64,000 bases of DNA from Pelobacter propionicus DSM 2379 (GTDB lineage: Bacteria; Desulfobacterota; Desulfuromonadia; Geobacterales; Pseudopelobacteraceae), in the NCBI RefSeq assembly GCF_000015045.1, contig NC_008609.1, positions 1,993,501 through 2,057,500 of the forward strand. Reading direction: 5' to 3'. The position numbers and the translations under genes were made by a program. Below, one piece after another: positions 10,122 through 19,863 of the stretch. Under the pieces are notes generated by a model. It was not told the DNA's origin. It did no database searches and saw only the letters and a program-made list of their open reading frames with translations. Position 1 is the first letter of the stretch. Each line of letters starts with the position of its first letter.

Positions 10122-10946
10122 TCAATTTATTCGATGAATTTGAGCTGTTTCTCGTTGGGCAGTCCGTGCATAGTGTACCGCTGGTTTTCCGAATACCATC
10201 GCGTAGCCAAATACATGATTCTCTGGAATTCCTAAACGACTGCGAAACTCAGGCATCAAGTCACAGATAGCCCATTTGAGCAGCCCATCCCAAACAGTGC
10301 CAACACCAAGCGCCTGGGCGAACAACTCGAACGTGGTCATGGCTATCAAACAGTCCTGAACAGGGGTTGCAGTGTCAGAGGGAGCAGAAACCAATAGAAG
10401 ATGCGGGGCACCACGAAAAAGGGTGTCGATACCTTGTTCTTCCCATGCTTTATAAATATCGGCAAAGAACTCTCGGCCTTCCGGAAGTGATTTCTCCCGA
10501 ATTATCCGTCCAAGCCCGTTCATCATTTCTTCACGCAGTTTTGCCAATTTATCACGGTCGTCAACAATGGTAAAAAGAAGCTGACGGTCATTCCTTCCGG
10601 TTGGTGCATGAGAAGCTACGTCCAGTAATCGTTGCACCACTTCCGGTTCCAGATTCTCAGGTTTGTAATGTCTGATTGAACGACGCCCCTTGATAAGAAG
10701 CTCCATTTGCGTAGCATTTGGAAAATCTCCTGTCAGCGGCAGGCTCTTTTCGGGATCGAGACCCAAAATGGAAATAGAACCCGTTGGACAAATGGTTAAG
10801 CAGTGCTGGCATCTGTAGCAGTTAGCTTCTTTTTCCGGGGCAATGAAGGGGCCGTCTTCGTTCAGGGAGATGATTGTCGCCAGACAATCGGTGACACACT
10901 GGCCGCACTTTGTACATGTCTGATGGTTCACTATGAAATCGAGCAT
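10122..10946 (-). CDS. Nitroreductase-family protein with N-terminal 2[4Fe-4S] ferredoxin domain
   Basis: FMN-dependent oxidoreductase fused to its own electron-transfer domain. Residues 1-60 carry two CxxCxxCxxxC clusters (CTKCGQCVTDC and CYRCQHCLTIC), which bind two 4Fe-4S centres; residues about 85-265 are a nitroreductase fold beginning RRSIRHYKPENL, with SHAPTGRND for FMN phosphate contact. The substrate cannot be told from sequence. 274 residues is normal for this fused family. It is first in a reading order with the SDR gene in front of it (23 bp gap) and another nitroreductase 0.8 kb upstream on the same strand, suggesting a small redox or detoxification cluster carried as cargo. Confidence 0.88.
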   Translation of the reverse strand: MLDFIVNHQTCTKCGQCVTDCLATIISLNEDGPFIAPEKEANCYRCQHCLTICPTGSISILGLDPEKSLPLTGDFPNATQMELLIKGRRSIRHYKPENLEPEVVQRLLDVASHAPTGRNDRQLLFTIVDDRDKLAKLREEMMNGLGRIIREKSLPEGREFFADIYKAWEEQGIDTLFRGAPHLLLVSAPSDTATPVQDCLIAMTTFELFAQALGVGTVWDGLLKWAICDLMPEFRSRLGIPENHVFGYAMVFGKPAVHYARTAQRETAQIHRIN

Positions 10947-10969
10947 TTATAATTCCTTCTGATATGGGG

Positions 10970-11728
10970 TTATGGAAAACTCTGGCCTGTGGGGCGAACC
11001 ATAATTTCATTGATGTTCACATGAGGCGGCAGAGTAAGCAGCCAGTGGATACTATCGGCAATAGCCTGAGGTTCGAGTACTTTCCCGAACTGGGCAATTG
11101 ATTTACCAAAGTTTTCCTGATTATATCCGGCCACTTCCTGAAATCCACTGGTCACAATTCCCGGCATTACCAAGGAAACACGTACCCCGTACTGGCAAAT
11201 CTCGCGGCGCAGTGCTTCGGTAAGAGCACCGACTGCAAATTTACTGGAACCGTAAAAACCGCTATATGGAGAAATATTTTTCCCCACGACCGAACCAATG
11301 ACCACAATATCGCCGCTTTTCTGTTGAGCCATATATTGACCTACCCGTCGTATCAGGCTGGCCACACCGATTACGTTGGTCTGGTATAATTCCTGCCACT
11401 GTGAGTCATCACTGTCAAGGATGCCACCTGCCAGTCCACGACCAGCGTTTGCAACGACAATATCATACTTGCCGCCGCTCTCTTTCCAAGTCAAAGTCTG
11501 TTCAAGCAGCAGGTCAATATCCTCCTGACTTCCCGCATCACCTGCAACCGCGAGTGCTTTTCCTCCTTGAGCAGTTATTTCCTCTACCAACTTATCCAGT
11601 CGGTCTTTGCGCCGGGCGTTTGACACCACGGCAGCGCCTGCACGAGCTAATGTAATAGCAGTAGCGTATCCAATACCGGAGCTGGCACCGGTTACAATTG
11701 CAGTCTTACCTGTAAGTGGCTTGTCCAT
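10970..11728 (-). CDS. Short-chain dehydrogenase/reductase
   Basis: NAD(P)-dependent oxidoreductase of the classical SDR family, 252 residues. Visible: cofactor-binding TGASSGIGYA (residues 13-22), NAG motif VVANAGRG near 90, catalytic Ser in VIGSVVG near 147, and the YGSSKFA motif, in which the usual YxxxK is read as FYGSSKFA near 160 with Tyr and Lys four apart. The substrate is not predictable. Same strand and close spacing with the flanking nitroreductase genes suggest a joint transcript. Confidence 0.88.
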   Translation of the reverse strand: MDKPLTGKTAIVTGASSGIGYATAITLARAGAAVVSNARRKDRLDKLVEEITAQGGKALAVAGDAGSQEDIDLLLEQTLTWKESGGKYDIVVANAGRGLAGGILDSDDSQWQELYQTNVIGVASLIRRVGQYMAQQKSGDIVVIGSVVGKNISPYSGFYGSSKFAVGALTEALRREICQYGVRVSLVMPGIVTSGFQEVAGYNQENFGKSIAQFGKVLEPQAIADSIHWLLTLPPHVNINEIMVRPTGQSFP

Positions 11729-11752
11729 ATAAAATTCTCCTTTTTGAATAGC

Positions 11753-12346
11753 TTACCATTTTCCCCAGTGAATTTTATCCTTTTGGAATTTGTCCTTCGG
11801 CTTGTCTTCACCGGTTGGGACACCGACCAAGATGACGTTCAGAGGAATTATGTTGGCCGGTATGCCGAGTACCGTACGCACATGTTTCATCTTATCTTCA
11901 TAGGGGAATGAAGCGGTCCAATGCCCGCCCAGGCCCAAGGCCTCGGTCGCCAGCAGAATGTTCTCGCTGGCCAGGGATGCGTCAACAACCGCTAAGTCTT
12001 TGCTCTGCATATGGGCTTTCTCCGGTTCTGCGCAGACAATGATAACTGCCCCGGCTTTTTCGATGCCGCGTGCGGTCGGGAGTCCAGCAGCCAAAGCGTT
12101 GATGGTCTTCTTTTCGGTCACCACAACAAATGACCACGGCTGTTTGTTCACTGCGGTTGGCGCGGCCATCCCGGCCCGGATGATCTTTTCGAGGTTTTCC
12201 CTGCTGACAGATGCGCCGGTAAATGATCTCACGCTCTTCCTGGAATGAATAATAGAAAACGTGTCTTTCGCAATTTCAGGCTCTTTAGCAGAAACAGACC
12301 CAGCCAGCACCAAGACAGCCATCAAGCAAATAAATGAAAATCTCAT
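11753..12346 (-). CDS. Exported nitroreductase-family protein
   Basis: Single-domain nitroreductase fold, 197 residues. I start it at the ATG at 12346 (MRFSFICLMAVLVLAG), which has GGAGG 8 nt upstream and gives a clean signal peptide with a cleavage site around SVSA-KE near residue 20; the longer frame from 12409 lacks this. FMN-contact regions HSRKSVRSFTG and AAPTAVNKQPW are clear, as is the C-terminal GHWTASFPYED region. A periplasmic location is unusual for an FMN enzyme and would need flavin export or folding before Tat export, although no twin-arginine is seen. It lies 24 bp from the SDR gene. Confidence 0.8.
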   Translation of the reverse strand: MRFSFICLMAVLVLAGSVSAKEPEIAKDTFSIIHSRKSVRSFTGASVSRENLEKIIRAGMAAPTAVNKQPWSFVVVTEKKTINALAAGLPTARGIEKAGAVIIVCAEPEKAHMQSKDLAVVDASLASENILLATEALGLGGHWTASFPYEDKMKHVRTVLGIPANIIPLNVILVGVPTGEDKPKDKFQKDKIHWGKW

Positions 12347-12372
12347 GTCCCAAACCTCCAATAATTGAGTAT

Positions 12373-12705
12373 TTAGTGTACTAGTTGCTCTGAATCGCTC
12401 AAATCCCACATTGAACCCCGCCAGTTGCTGATTATACCCTTGTCATTGCACTTTTGGCACATCCACATGATATCGTCGGTTTCAGGATTGATGATGCCGA
12501 CTATTTCACCCAGACAAGGATTGCGATTTGGTCGCCGGCGACATTTCACGATGTATTCCGGAGGATATTCATGGTCTGGATATGAAGCCATGAACACAAT
12601 TGTTGCAAAGTATTCTGCGAGGGCTTTTGCCTGTGCCGGTTCTGATACAAGATCACCAGCATCATCAAAAAAGTGAGTTAAATCAGTTATCCATGTGTCT
12701 ATCAT
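12373..12705 (-). CDS. Hypothetical protein, 110 aa
   Basis: Unrecognised small soluble protein. The ATG at 12705 has AAGGA 7 nt upstream. The C-terminal half contains a CQKC pair (about residue 83) and a further Cys at residue 49 and 64, but not a complete zinc-ribbon. The middle has the segment CRRRPNRNPCLGEIVGIINP. It lies 12 bp downstream of recD2 on the same strand and is probably co-transcribed with it. No function can be assigned. Confidence 0.7.
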   Translation of the reverse strand: MIDTWITDLTHFFDDAGDLVSEPAQAKALAEYFATIVFMASYPDHEYPPEYIVKCRRRPNRNPCLGEIVGIINPETDDIMWMCQKCNDKGIISNWRGSMWDLSDSEQLVH

Positions 12706-12717
12706 TACGAAATCCTT

Positions 12718-14904
12718 TTACCCGGATTCTGATATTCTAGAAGCCAGCTTAGTCAGTCGCTTATTCGACTTCCGGTTCTTGACCGCCATTGCTAGCGCCT
12801 TTGGTTGACCGATGATCGTCACGAGCTTCTTTCCCCTGGTGACGGCAGTGTATATCAGATTGCGCTCCAACAGCGTGTAATGCTGCATGGCCAAAGGAAT
12901 CACCACCGCTGGGTATTCCGATCCCTGGCTTTTATGGATGCTGGTGGCATAGGCCAGAGAAACCTCATCCAGTTCGCCGAACTCGTATTCAACAGTTCTG
13001 CCATCATAATCAACCTGTAATAATCCTTCTTCGACATCAATCTCAGTAATCTGACCGATGTCACCGTTGAACACCTCTTTATCGTAGTTGTTCACCGTCT
13101 GGATGACCTTGTCGTCGGGAGCAAAGGTGGTGCCGAATCGTGTGACTTTTGGTTCCGCCTTTTCGTTTAGCGCCTTCTGCAACTCGGCATTCAATGAATG
13201 CGCACCAAGACCGCCACGATTCGTTGGGGTAAGCACCTGGATATCTTTCACCGGATGAAGACCAAATCTCTTGGGGATACGCTCTGTGACAACCTGAATG
13301 AGTTTGTCATGGATTTCTTCCGGAGTATTGGTCGGAATGAAATAAAAGTCCGATAGTTCGGTGCCTTCGGCTTTGAGAGGCATCTCACCCTTATTGATTC
13401 GGTGGGCATTGACGATGATGCGTGAATTTGCTGCTTGACGGAATATCTCCGTAAGCCTCACAGTAGGCACTACTCCCGAATCAATGATATCCGAAAGCAC
13501 GGAGCCGGGACCGACAGAGGGGAGTTGGTCAACGTCTCCAACAATCATCAGAGCTGCATTGGTTGGAACGGCAGCCAGAAGCTTATTCATCAAGGCTATA
13601 TCAACCATTGAAGATTCGTCTATAACCACCAGGTCGGTTTCCAGCGGATTATCTTTATTTCGCTTGAATCCGAATGACTGCGGGTCGAACTCCAGCAAGC
13701 GGTGGATGGTCTTTGCCTCAATACCGGTTGATTCCGACAATCTTTTGGCAGCACGTCCGGTCGGTGCACAGAGAGTAACCCTCATCTGCTTTGCCTGGAT
13801 CGTGAGCAGTATGCTGTTGACCAGGGTCGTTTTGCCAACACCAGGACCACCGGTAATAACCACGACTTTGCTGTTGAGAGCTAAAATGACGGCATCACGT
13901 TGGGAACTGGATAGTGTCAGGCCGGTCTTTGCTTCTACCCAGGGAATAGCCTTTTCTGCATCAATTACTCCCCAGGGAGGTGTTCCCCGTAGGAGCCGGG
14001 TGATGCTTGTAGCGGTTCCGGATTCAGCACGAAACAGAGGGATCAGGAAGAGACAGGCTGAGCCTTCAATATCCTCCTGGATAAGGTTCTCTTCTGCAAT
14101 TTCAGCATGAATGGCCTCTTCTATAATGCTTGCTGGTATTTCCAAAAGTTCGGCTGCAGATTTAACCAAGTCAACCCATGGCGCAGCACAATGTCCATCA
14201 TCTGCAATTTCCTGAAGAACATGACGGACACCGGCTTGAGCGCGAATAAGTGAATCAGCAGCGATCCCCAGCTTCATGGCAAGAGTGTCTGCGGTCTTGA
14301 AACCAATACCGTGAATATCCAGTGCGAGTCTGTAAGGGTTTTCAGTTACCTTGAGAATGGATTCGTCGCCATAGGTCTTGTATATCCTGACCGCTCGTCC
14401 TGTTCCGATTCCGTGCGATTGAAGGAAGACCATGATTTCACGAATGACTTTCTGTTCGGACCAGGCACTTGTCACCTTCTCCATGCGCTTTCGACCGATA
14501 CCGGGAAGAGTAAGCAGCTTCTCTGGTTCAGATTCGATTACGGTGAAGACATCCTCTTTGAAAGCTTTGACGAGAATCTTGGCGAAGTGAGGACCAATTC
14601 CCTTGACCATCCCTGAGCCGAGATATTTCTCAATTCCTTCAAGTGTGCTTGGTGGTACGACTTTCAACTGGTTGGCTTTGAATTGTAGTCCGTGGGTTCG
14701 GTCGTTTGTCCAGATACCAATGCACTCAATGTATTCACCGGGGGTGATGGATGCAGCGGAACCGATAACGGTAATCAGTTCCCGCTGTCCCTTGACTTTG
14801 GTACGGAGCACACAGAAGCCGGATTCTTCACTGTGGAAGGTGACCCGTTCAACTGAACCGGAGAGGCGTTCGACAGGGGTATCAAGCGAATTGGGCTGTT
14901 TCAT
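12718..14904 (-). CDS. recD2: RecD2-family SF1B DNA helicase
   Basis: 5'-3' DNA helicase of the RecD2 (RecD-like, RecBC-independent) family; 728 residues is typical. Seen: N-terminal OB-like domain (about 1-90), helix-hairpin-helix repeats ([17 protein letters not shown] and [12 protein letters not shown], about 90-190), Walker [11 protein letters not shown] near 350, Walker B VVIDESSM near 425, motif [15 protein letters not shown] near 455, and the C-terminal UvrD-like motif with [13 protein letters not shown] near 660. Chromosomal RecD2 acts in replication fork repair and mismatch-linked processes. Here it is in a minus-strand block of DNA-processing genes (to 20.1 kb) on a mobile element, so it may be element-specific. 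Confidence 0.93.
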   Translation of the reverse strand: MKQPNSLDTPVERLSGSVERVTFHSEESGFCVLRTKVKGQRELITVIGSAASITPGEYIECIGIWTNDRTHGLQFKANQLKVVPPSTLEGIEKYLGSGMVKGIGPHFAKILVKAFKEDVFTVIESEPEKLLTLPGIGRKRMEKVTSAWSEQKVIREIMVFLQSHGIGTGRAVRIYKTYGDESILKVTENPYRLALDIHGIGFKTADTLAMKLGIAADSLIRAQAGVRHVLQEIADDGHCAAPWVDLVKSAAELLEIPASIIEEAIHAEIAEENLIQEDIEGSACLFLIPLFRAESGTATSITRLLRGTPPWGVIDAEKAIPWVEAKTGLTLSSSQRDAVILALNSKVVVITGGPGVGKTTLVNSILLTIQAKQMRVTLCAPTGRAAKRLSESTGIEAKTIHRLLEFDPQSFGFKRNKDNPLETDLVVIDESSMVDIALMNKLLAAVPTNAALMIVGDVDQLPSVGPGSVLSDIIDSGVVPTVRLTEIFRQAANSRIIVNAHRINKGEMPLKAEGTELSDFYFIPTNTPEEIHDKLIQVVTERIPKRFGLHPVKDIQVLTPTNRGGLGAHSLNAELQKALNEKAEPKVTRFGTTFAPDDKVIQTVNNYDKEVFNGDIGQITEIDVEEGLLQVDYDGRTVEYEFGELDEVSLAYATSIHKSQGSEYPAVVIPLAMQHYTLLERNLIYTAVTRGKKLVTIIGQPKALAMAVKNRKSNKRLTKLASRISESG

Positions 14905-14929
14905 GGGGTAACAGCTTTATTGGGAATAA

Positions 14930-15703
14930 TCATTTTCCACAACATTTCTTGTACTTTATACCGCTCCCGCAGGGGCACGGGTCGTTGCGGCCAATCTTGA
15001 CGACTTGTAGGGGAGAGGATGGGTTGATTGTTGTGCTGGTCTCGGAGTTTTTTATGACTTCCTTAACAACCATAGCGTACTCCCTGATACTGACAACTGC
15101 AGCAGGAAGCATGGAAATGAAATTGGCATCTGAAATCACGGGTCCAATATCAGTTCTTACTCCCTTTTGTAATCGCTCCAACAATTCTGGAGTCTTTTCC
15201 GGATACGCAACTGCCTTCAGAATGCAGTAACAAACGGCAAACGTCTCGTTGTCTATGCTCTGGTTATCGCTACCTTTTTTGATTTCATCGTAAACCTTGA
15301 ATATTTTCTTGGACGTGCTCAATATCCGGTAAAGCCCACGGCTCCATTCTCGCGCACGATTAACGTCTTTGGTCGAGTCCTTTTTAATATCAAAAGGGAA
15401 AACAAACTCTCCGGTCATATTGTCTGTGATAATGCGGTTATAGGCCGAAAACAGACTCCCAAAAAGTTGCTCTCCTTCTATTGTATCGTTGATTACGAAC
15501 GATTCCTCCTCACCAAAAATGGCGGCAGTCCATTGGCTGGGCATGATCATTTCGGGGATGATTGCGAGTCCAAAGAGATAGCCGTGAAGCTCATCGAGTG
15601 TCATGATTTTATCTTGGTTTGTGGCGCTACTGAGAAGCTTTATGATATTTTTCTTCTCACTGGAAGTAAACATAGTCATCTTGCTTGCCGCTGCCTCCGT
15701 CAT
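14930..15703 (-). CDS. UPF0149 (YecA)-like protein with C-terminal SEC-C zinc motif
   Basis: About 257 residues. The body has the YecA/UPF0149 features [23 protein letters not shown] (the first 20 residues of which are the conserved helix) near residue 30, and the C-terminus is a SEC-C motif, [15 protein letters not shown], which binds zinc. The function of the family is poorly defined; SEC-C domains often mediate protein or ribosome contacts. The start is uncertain: ATG 15703 lies 8 bp after the yedK-like stop and suits coupled translation, while ATG 15679 or 15673 also fit. Convergent or overlapping shadows on the other strand were ignored. Confidence 0.8.
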   Translation of the reverse strand: MTEAAASKMTMFTSSEKKNIIKLLSSATNQDKIMTLDELHGYLFGLAIIPEMIMPSQWTAAIFGEEESFVINDTIEGEQLFGSLFSAYNRIITDNMTGEFVFPFDIKKDSTKDVNRAREWSRGLYRILSTSKKIFKVYDEIKKGSDNQSIDNETFAVCYCILKAVAYPEKTPELLERLQKGVRTDIGPVISDANFISMLPAAVVSIREYAMVVKEVIKNSETSTTINPSSPLQVVKIGRNDPCPCGSGIKYKKCCGK

Positions 15704-15711
15704 ATGATTTA

Positions 15712-16380
15712 TCAAACACAAACTATGCAAGCCGGGGAATCGAAGCGAGGGTTGTTCACAAGGTCAGGAACCATGTAATAAGTCATAAGTTCATCCGGGA
15801 AAGGGGCATAGAGATGTTCTAAATGGTGAGGGTCCTGAAGGTTTCTATCAAGCCATAATCCGTAAGTATCTGGCTGGAGAATTACCGGCATGCGTTCATG
15901 AAGACCTGAAATAAGCTTGTTAGCGGAAGTGGTCAGAATGGAAAATGTCTCCAAGACGGTTCCGTCCGGAGATTTCCAATGTTCCCAGATACCGGCCAGT
16001 GCCATAACTGATTTATCTGCCAAGCAAATGAAATGGGGATGCTTTTCCGTCCCCGCATGGCTCCACTCAAAAAAACCTGACACGGGGATGATACAGCGGT
16101 TTTTCTTGATAGCGTGCCGAAAAGAGGGTTTTTCTGCGACAGTCTCCGATCGGGCATTTATCAGTGAAGCTCCTTTTGACGGGTCCGTTGACCAAGACGG
16201 AATCAGTCCCCATTTCGACTGGTCATAGTGATTGGTTGAGTCCTCCGCTTGGCGGATTACTCCAACACTCTGGGTGGGGGCGACATTGTAGCGTTGCTCG
16301 GGGCGAGTCTGACTCTCCACAAGGTCAAAAATCTGCTTCAACTCTTCATAGGGGATGATTGTCACGAATCGACCACACAT
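15712..16380 (-). CDS. yedK: SOS response-associated peptidase, HMCES/YedK family
   Basis: Shields abasic sites in single-stranded DNA by forming a thiazolidine crosslink through its N-terminal cysteine. The invariant MCGR start (catalytic Cys2) is present, followed by YNVAPTQ (Asn near 32), the WGLIPSW region near 57, NARSET near 75, and SGFFEW with the conserved Glu near 104; the C-terminal HERMPVIL (His near 161) is also present. 222 residues is normal. It lies between the UPF0149 gene and the exonuclease VII operon, adding to a group of DNA damage functions on this element. Confidence 0.93.
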   Translation of the reverse strand: MCGRFVTIIPYEELKQIFDLVESQTRPEQRYNVAPTQSVGVIRQAEDSTNHYDQSKWGLIPSWSTDPSKGASLINARSETVAEKPSFRHAIKKNRCIIPVSGFFEWSHAGTEKHPHFICLADKSVMALAGIWEHWKSPDGTVLETFSILTTSANKLISGLHERMPVILQPDTYGLWLDRNLQDPHHLEHLYAPFPDELMTYYMVPDLVNNPRFDSPACIVCV

Positions 16381-16440
16381 CTGTATTACCTCAAGGTGAT
16401 ATACAGTTTGATAATCGCCGTTAGCTTTAACTCCATCTGA

Positions 16441-17001
16441 TTATACTGTCGCTTGCATGTTATCAAGGATTTCATCGACTCCCTTTACTTGGGCAAACAC
16501 CGCTCCAAGAGCTGACATGTATGAGGCATGTACCTGCTCTGCCGGTACTGTGATGCCTTTGAACGACAGTTCTCTGGTTGCGCAAGCGTCATGGGTGACA
16601 ATGCAGGAGAAGCCAAGGTCAAATGCAGCACGGACGGTTGTATCAACGCACATATGGCTCATCATACCGCATATCAGCAGAGTATCGACACCGGCAGATT
16701 TCAGTTGTTCCAGCAGGTCGGTGTTGCGGAAACTGCTAGGGTAGTGTTTGGTGATGACCGATTCACCCGGTAATGGGGCAACACTGGTATGAATATCTGC
16801 TCCCGGTGTCCCCGGTAGAAAAAAGGTGGGGCTTGGTTGGGCAGCGATATGCTGAACATGGAAGATTGACCAGGCTTGCTTTCTGAAAGCCGCCAACAGT
16901 CGAGCCGCAGCTGCCGCAGCTTCGGTACTGCCGACCAGCTCCATCTTGCCGCCGGGGAAGTAGTCGTTCTGGATGTCGATAATGAGTAAGGCGGTTTTCA
17001 T
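16441..17001 (-). CDS. Cysteine hydrolase, isochorismatase family
   Basis: Predicted soluble amidohydrolase of 186 residues. The family's catalytic Asp is in LLIIDIQNDYF (Asp9), the Lys in TKHYPSSF (about 85) and the nucleophilic Cys in GMMSHMCVDTT (about 119). The AAFDLGF and THDACAT segments after it are also typical. The substrate is unknown (nicotinamidase-like or ureide-type enzymes share these features). The ATG has GAGG about 6 nt upstream, and the gene starts 12 bp after xseB, so it is probably the last gene of the HU-nuclease-xseA-xseB operon; its link to DNA metabolism is not obvious. Confidence 0.87.
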   Translation of the reverse strand: MKTALLIIDIQNDYFPGGKMELVGSTEAAAAAARLLAAFRKQAWSIFHVQHIAAQPSPTFFLPGTPGADIHTSVAPLPGESVITKHYPSSFRNTDLLEQLKSAGVDTLLICGMMSHMCVDTTVRAAFDLGFSCIVTHDACATRELSFKGITVPAEQVHASYMSALGAVFAQVKGVDEILDNMQATV

Positions 17002-17013
17002 AGGGTTCCTCGT

Positions 17014-17232
17014 TTAAGCATTATTGCTGTTTTCCAGTTCTTTGAAGGCATCCAACACCTCTGTTTCAACCTGCTTCAGCTTCTGGTCAAGCTCCTTGAT
17101 GAGTTTGGCACCCTCCTTGACGTCCTTGGCTAGTTCGTCGATAGGTGTTTCCGAATTGTCGAGTCGGGTCAGTATTTCATCCAACCTAGCTACTTTCTGC
17201 TCATAAGAGAGTTCATCAGTTGCTTCACTCAT
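17014..17232 (-). CDS. xseB: Exodeoxyribonuclease VII small subunit
   Basis: Seventy-two residues, the normal size for XseB, almost entirely helical: LSYEQKVARLDEILTRLDNS followed by a second helix with the acidic/basic pattern of the family. XseB helices coat XseA and regulate the enzyme that degrades single-stranded DNA from both ends. The start overlaps the xseA stop by 4 bp, so translation is probably coupled. Confidence 0.93.
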   Translation of the reverse strand: MSEATDELSYEQKVARLDEILTRLDNSETPIDELAKDVKEGAKLIKELDQKLKQVETEVLDAFKELENSNNA

Positions 17233-18821
17233 GCTTTTGCCTCCTTGGCGACCACTTCGCTGATTACAGTGCCGTCAACTACATGTGTCCGTATGGTATC
17301 AGATTTATTTATATCGTGTATTGACCGGATAAGCTGACCATCCTGCCGGTATACCAGCGCGAACCCGCGTTGCAGCGCATTCTGCGGGTCAGTTGCCCGA
17401 ATAGTTGCCATCTTGTCATTCAGGCTCTTGCGCTCGACCATGATGCGCTGCTTGACTTTTTCTACCCGGAAGCGTTCTTTTCGATTCCACTGCTGCATAG
17501 TCAAAAGCTTTACCGCTGCGGTAAATCGGCTCAGCAGTTGTTGACTGGACTTATCATGTGCGTCACTTTCAACCTGTAGTCGCTTGATATAACGATTCTT
17601 GTCGAAGCGGCCTTTCAATCGGCTCATTGTGCCAGTCCAACCGGATAAAGCAAACTTTACCTGAGTTCCGATATTCTGCTTCTTGGAAGAGAGGCGCTCT
17701 ATCTGTTTTTGGATGACAGCAAGCGGTAATGATTTTAGCTGGCTCCGCTTACTTTCAAGCTGGATATGTTCGGTTGATAGGCGCTCTGATACCAGATGCC
17801 GTAAATCCTGCGCCTGTTCACGCAAATTGCTGACGGTAACTTCCAATAGCTTTCTTGGTCCTTGATGAATGCCGATTATTGCTCTGTCAAGATACTCTCG
17901 GTCTATTTTGAAGCGATATGCCCATACCGTTTGTAGGGTATTCGACGCTTCCTCCAGTTGACGTTGCATCTGAATAAATCGTGCAACAAGCTCTTCCGCG
18001 ACTGCCGTCGGCGTCTTGAATGATTTGTTGGCTACGTAATCCAGCACACTGGTGTCGATTTCATGACCGATGCCGGTCCAGACGGGGATTGTGCAAGCGG
18101 CAATCTTGCGGGCGACAGCTTCGTTGTCAAGGAAGTAGAGGTCTGTCTTGCTGCCTCCGCCACGCGCAATGACAATCAATTCCACACCAAGCTTACAGAG
18201 CGCATCCATAGCACGAAGAACGGATTTTTCAGTCTGTTCACCTTGCATCATGGCATCAGCCATATGGATTTTGAAGCCGAACATAGAAGTGGTTAGGGTC
18301 TGAATAAAGTCGTTGTATGCGGCACTGCCAAAACTGGAAATCAAACCGATATTCTGCGGTAACAGCGGAACAAAACACTCTTTGTTCGGTTGGAACAGTC
18401 CTTCTCTCTGAAGTCGTTCGATGATTTCCCGTTTTTTGAGTTCCATTTCCCCCAAAGCGAACGAGGGGTCAGCGTCAATTACACGAAGGGAGATGCCGTA
18501 TTGCGGGCTGTATTGCAGAGAACACTGGAAACCGACCACCGTCCCATCAGTCAGTACCAAGTCCATACCTTTAGATTTGAAGAGATTGCGAATGCTGGTC
18601 AGTTCCTGTGACCAGATGGTGCAGGATATTTTGGCTGCTATCTTGCCATTGGCACCGGTTTCAATCAGGTCACAGTAGAATGCACCTCCACGTTCCCGAC
18701 CGGACATGACTTCGGCCTTTACCCAGAACCGCTTGGTTATGGCAGGTTGCAGCAGTTCACTGATGCGAGTGGTGATACTTGATAAGGGGAAGAAGCGTTT
18801 GATTACATCATCACTCATCAT
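17229..18821 (-). CDS. xseA: Exodeoxyribonuclease VII large subunit
   Basis: Catalytic subunit of exonuclease VII; 530 residues, somewhat longer than the usual 400-450 because of an extended coiled-coil region. Seen: N-terminal OB-fold (about 15-120; FWVKAEVMSGRERGGAFYC), catalytic domain with GLISSFGSAAYNDF near 158, IVIARGGGSKTDLYFLDNE near 222, and TGIGHEIDTSVLDYVA near 250, then a long helical segment (about 290-470) and the C-terminal region LQRGFALVY near 490. Overlaps both the 85-aa gene upstream (4 bp) and xseB downstream (4 bp). Finding a full ExoVII on a mobile element rather than only on the host chromosome is noteworthy. Confidence 0.93.
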   Translation of the reverse strand: MMSDDVIKRFFPLSSITTRISELLQPAITKRFWVKAEVMSGRERGGAFYCDLIETGANGKIAAKISCTIWSQELTSIRNLFKSKGMDLVLTDGTVVGFQCSLQYSPQYGISLRVIDADPSFALGEMELKKREIIERLQREGLFQPNKECFVPLLPQNIGLISSFGSAAYNDFIQTLTTSMFGFKIHMADAMMQGEQTEKSVLRAMDALCKLGVELIVIARGGGSKTDLYFLDNEAVARKIAACTIPVWTGIGHEIDTSVLDYVANKSFKTPTAVAEELVARFIQMQRQLEEASNTLQTVWAYRFKIDREYLDRAIIGIHQGPRKLLEVTVSNLREQAQDLRHLVSERLSTEHIQLESKRSQLKSLPLAVIQKQIERLSSKKQNIGTQVKFALSGWTGTMSRLKGRFDKNRYIKRLQVESDAHDKSSQQLLSRFTAAVKLLTMQQWNRKERFRVEKVKQRIMVERKSLNDKMATIRATDPQNALQRGFALVYRQDGQLIRSIHDINKSDTIRTHVVDGTVISEVVAKEAKA

Positions 18822-19075
18822 TCAAAAGGGTTGGCTACTGTTTCTGACTTAGTTAATTCCACTTTTTCCGGTAGGTCACATTTTTCAAGTTCAGATATGG
18901 TCTGGTCAATGATGGTTTTCAGTTGTTGTGCGACTTTCAGGCCATCTTTATCTTTCCAAAGGTCGATGGAGCCGTAGATACAAATCCGGTCTAACCGGTT
19001 TTCAATAGTCAGGTCAGCTATCTGGAGACTATCGGCTTCATTATGATAGGGTGAAAATGATTTCTTAGCCATCAC
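18818..19075 (-). CDS. Hypothetical protein, 85 aa
   Basis: Not recognised as a named family. It starts MMAKKSFSPYHNEADSLQI and contains a short beta-rich centre (DRICIYGSIDLWKDKDG) and a C-terminal helix. It overlaps the endonuclease stop and the xseA start by 4 bp each, so it is locked into the translation chain HU, endonuclease, this protein, xseA, xseB. The location suggests an accessory of the ExoVII module; that is inference only. Confidence 0.75.
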   Translation of the reverse strand: MMAKKSFSPYHNEADSLQIADLTIENRLDRICIYGSIDLWKDKDGLKVAQQLKTIIDQTISELEKCDLPEKVELTKSETVANPFE

Positions 19076-19863
19076 CGATCACCTTTCCGCTTCCGTTCCT
19101 TATATGACTTCGGTTCAGGTAGGCGCATGAGTAGAGATTTTGTAGCGTCACCGACTGCTGGGAACAGGCTGATTCCGGTAATCTTCTCCAAGTCCGCGAC
19201 ACTGATTTTCTCAGGTTGCGCATCTGCAGTATTGTCTATCAGATAAGCTCCTGATTCCTGACGATGCGGGTCATACACCGCTTTGAAGAGTTTGGTCGGC
19301 ACCATGACGGCGCCGCCTATTTTCTGAATTTCACCCTGGTAAATCGGGCCGGTGACAACATAGATGTCGCCTCGGTCTTTGGCCATTTTCCGAATCGTAG
19401 ATTCAATACCTTCCCAGGGGCCACGGTTGTTCTCTGGAACTTGCGGAACCATGTTGGCAAGGCTGAAACACTCTTGCTGCGATTGTATATCGAACATATC
19501 TGCAGAAGGCGCAACATGGCCACGGTCATAACCTGACCGCGCATAATGATGGAGTTCCGCTCTTTCAGAAGCGGGGATGTTGGTATCCGGGAAGAACTTG
19601 CTTTGGCGCTTAAGCCCCTTGCCATGAAGCATGCGTTCTCGGGTCAGGTGTTCTGCTGAGTAAAGTGGAGTGCGGGTAATGCCGGAATGCTTGAGCGCAT
19701 AACCCGAATAACAGATTTCAAGGGTCTTGGCGGTCATTTTCTGATTGATGATGTCAGGTGCTTTTCCACCGGTAAAATGTTCAGGGCACGAGGTGTCAGC
19801 AGCGAACGCAATTCCGGCACTCAGCAATAATGCTGTAATTGACAATAGATAAGGACGTATCAC
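19072..19863 (-). CDS. Secreted DNA/RNA non-specific endonuclease (NucA/EndA type)
   Basis: 263 residues with a clear signal peptide (hydrophobic residues 5-18, cleavage near AFA-AD at 22). The catalytic motif is YDRGHVAPSADM near residue 112 (DRGH, His general base), followed by the metal-binding Asn in FSLANMVPQVPENNRG near 140. Such beta-beta-alpha-metal nucleases degrade DNA and RNA in the periplasm or outside the cell. Placement in one operon with HU and cytoplasmic exonuclease VII is unusual because the compartments differ; possible roles are degrading incoming DNA or scavenging nucleotides. Overlaps the HU stop by 4 bp. Confidence 0.9.
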   Translation of the reverse strand: MIRPYLLSITALLLSAGIAFAADTSCPEHFTGGKAPDIINQKMTAKTLEICYSGYALKHSGITRTPLYSAEHLTRERMLHGKGLKRQSKFFPDTNIPASERAELHHYARSGYDRGHVAPSADMFDIQSQQECFSLANMVPQVPENNRGPWEGIESTIRKMAKDRGDIYVVTGPIYQGEIQKIGGAVMVPTKLFKAVYDPHRQESGAYLIDNTADAQPEKISVADLEKITGISLFPAVGDATKSLLMRLPEPKSYKERKRKGDR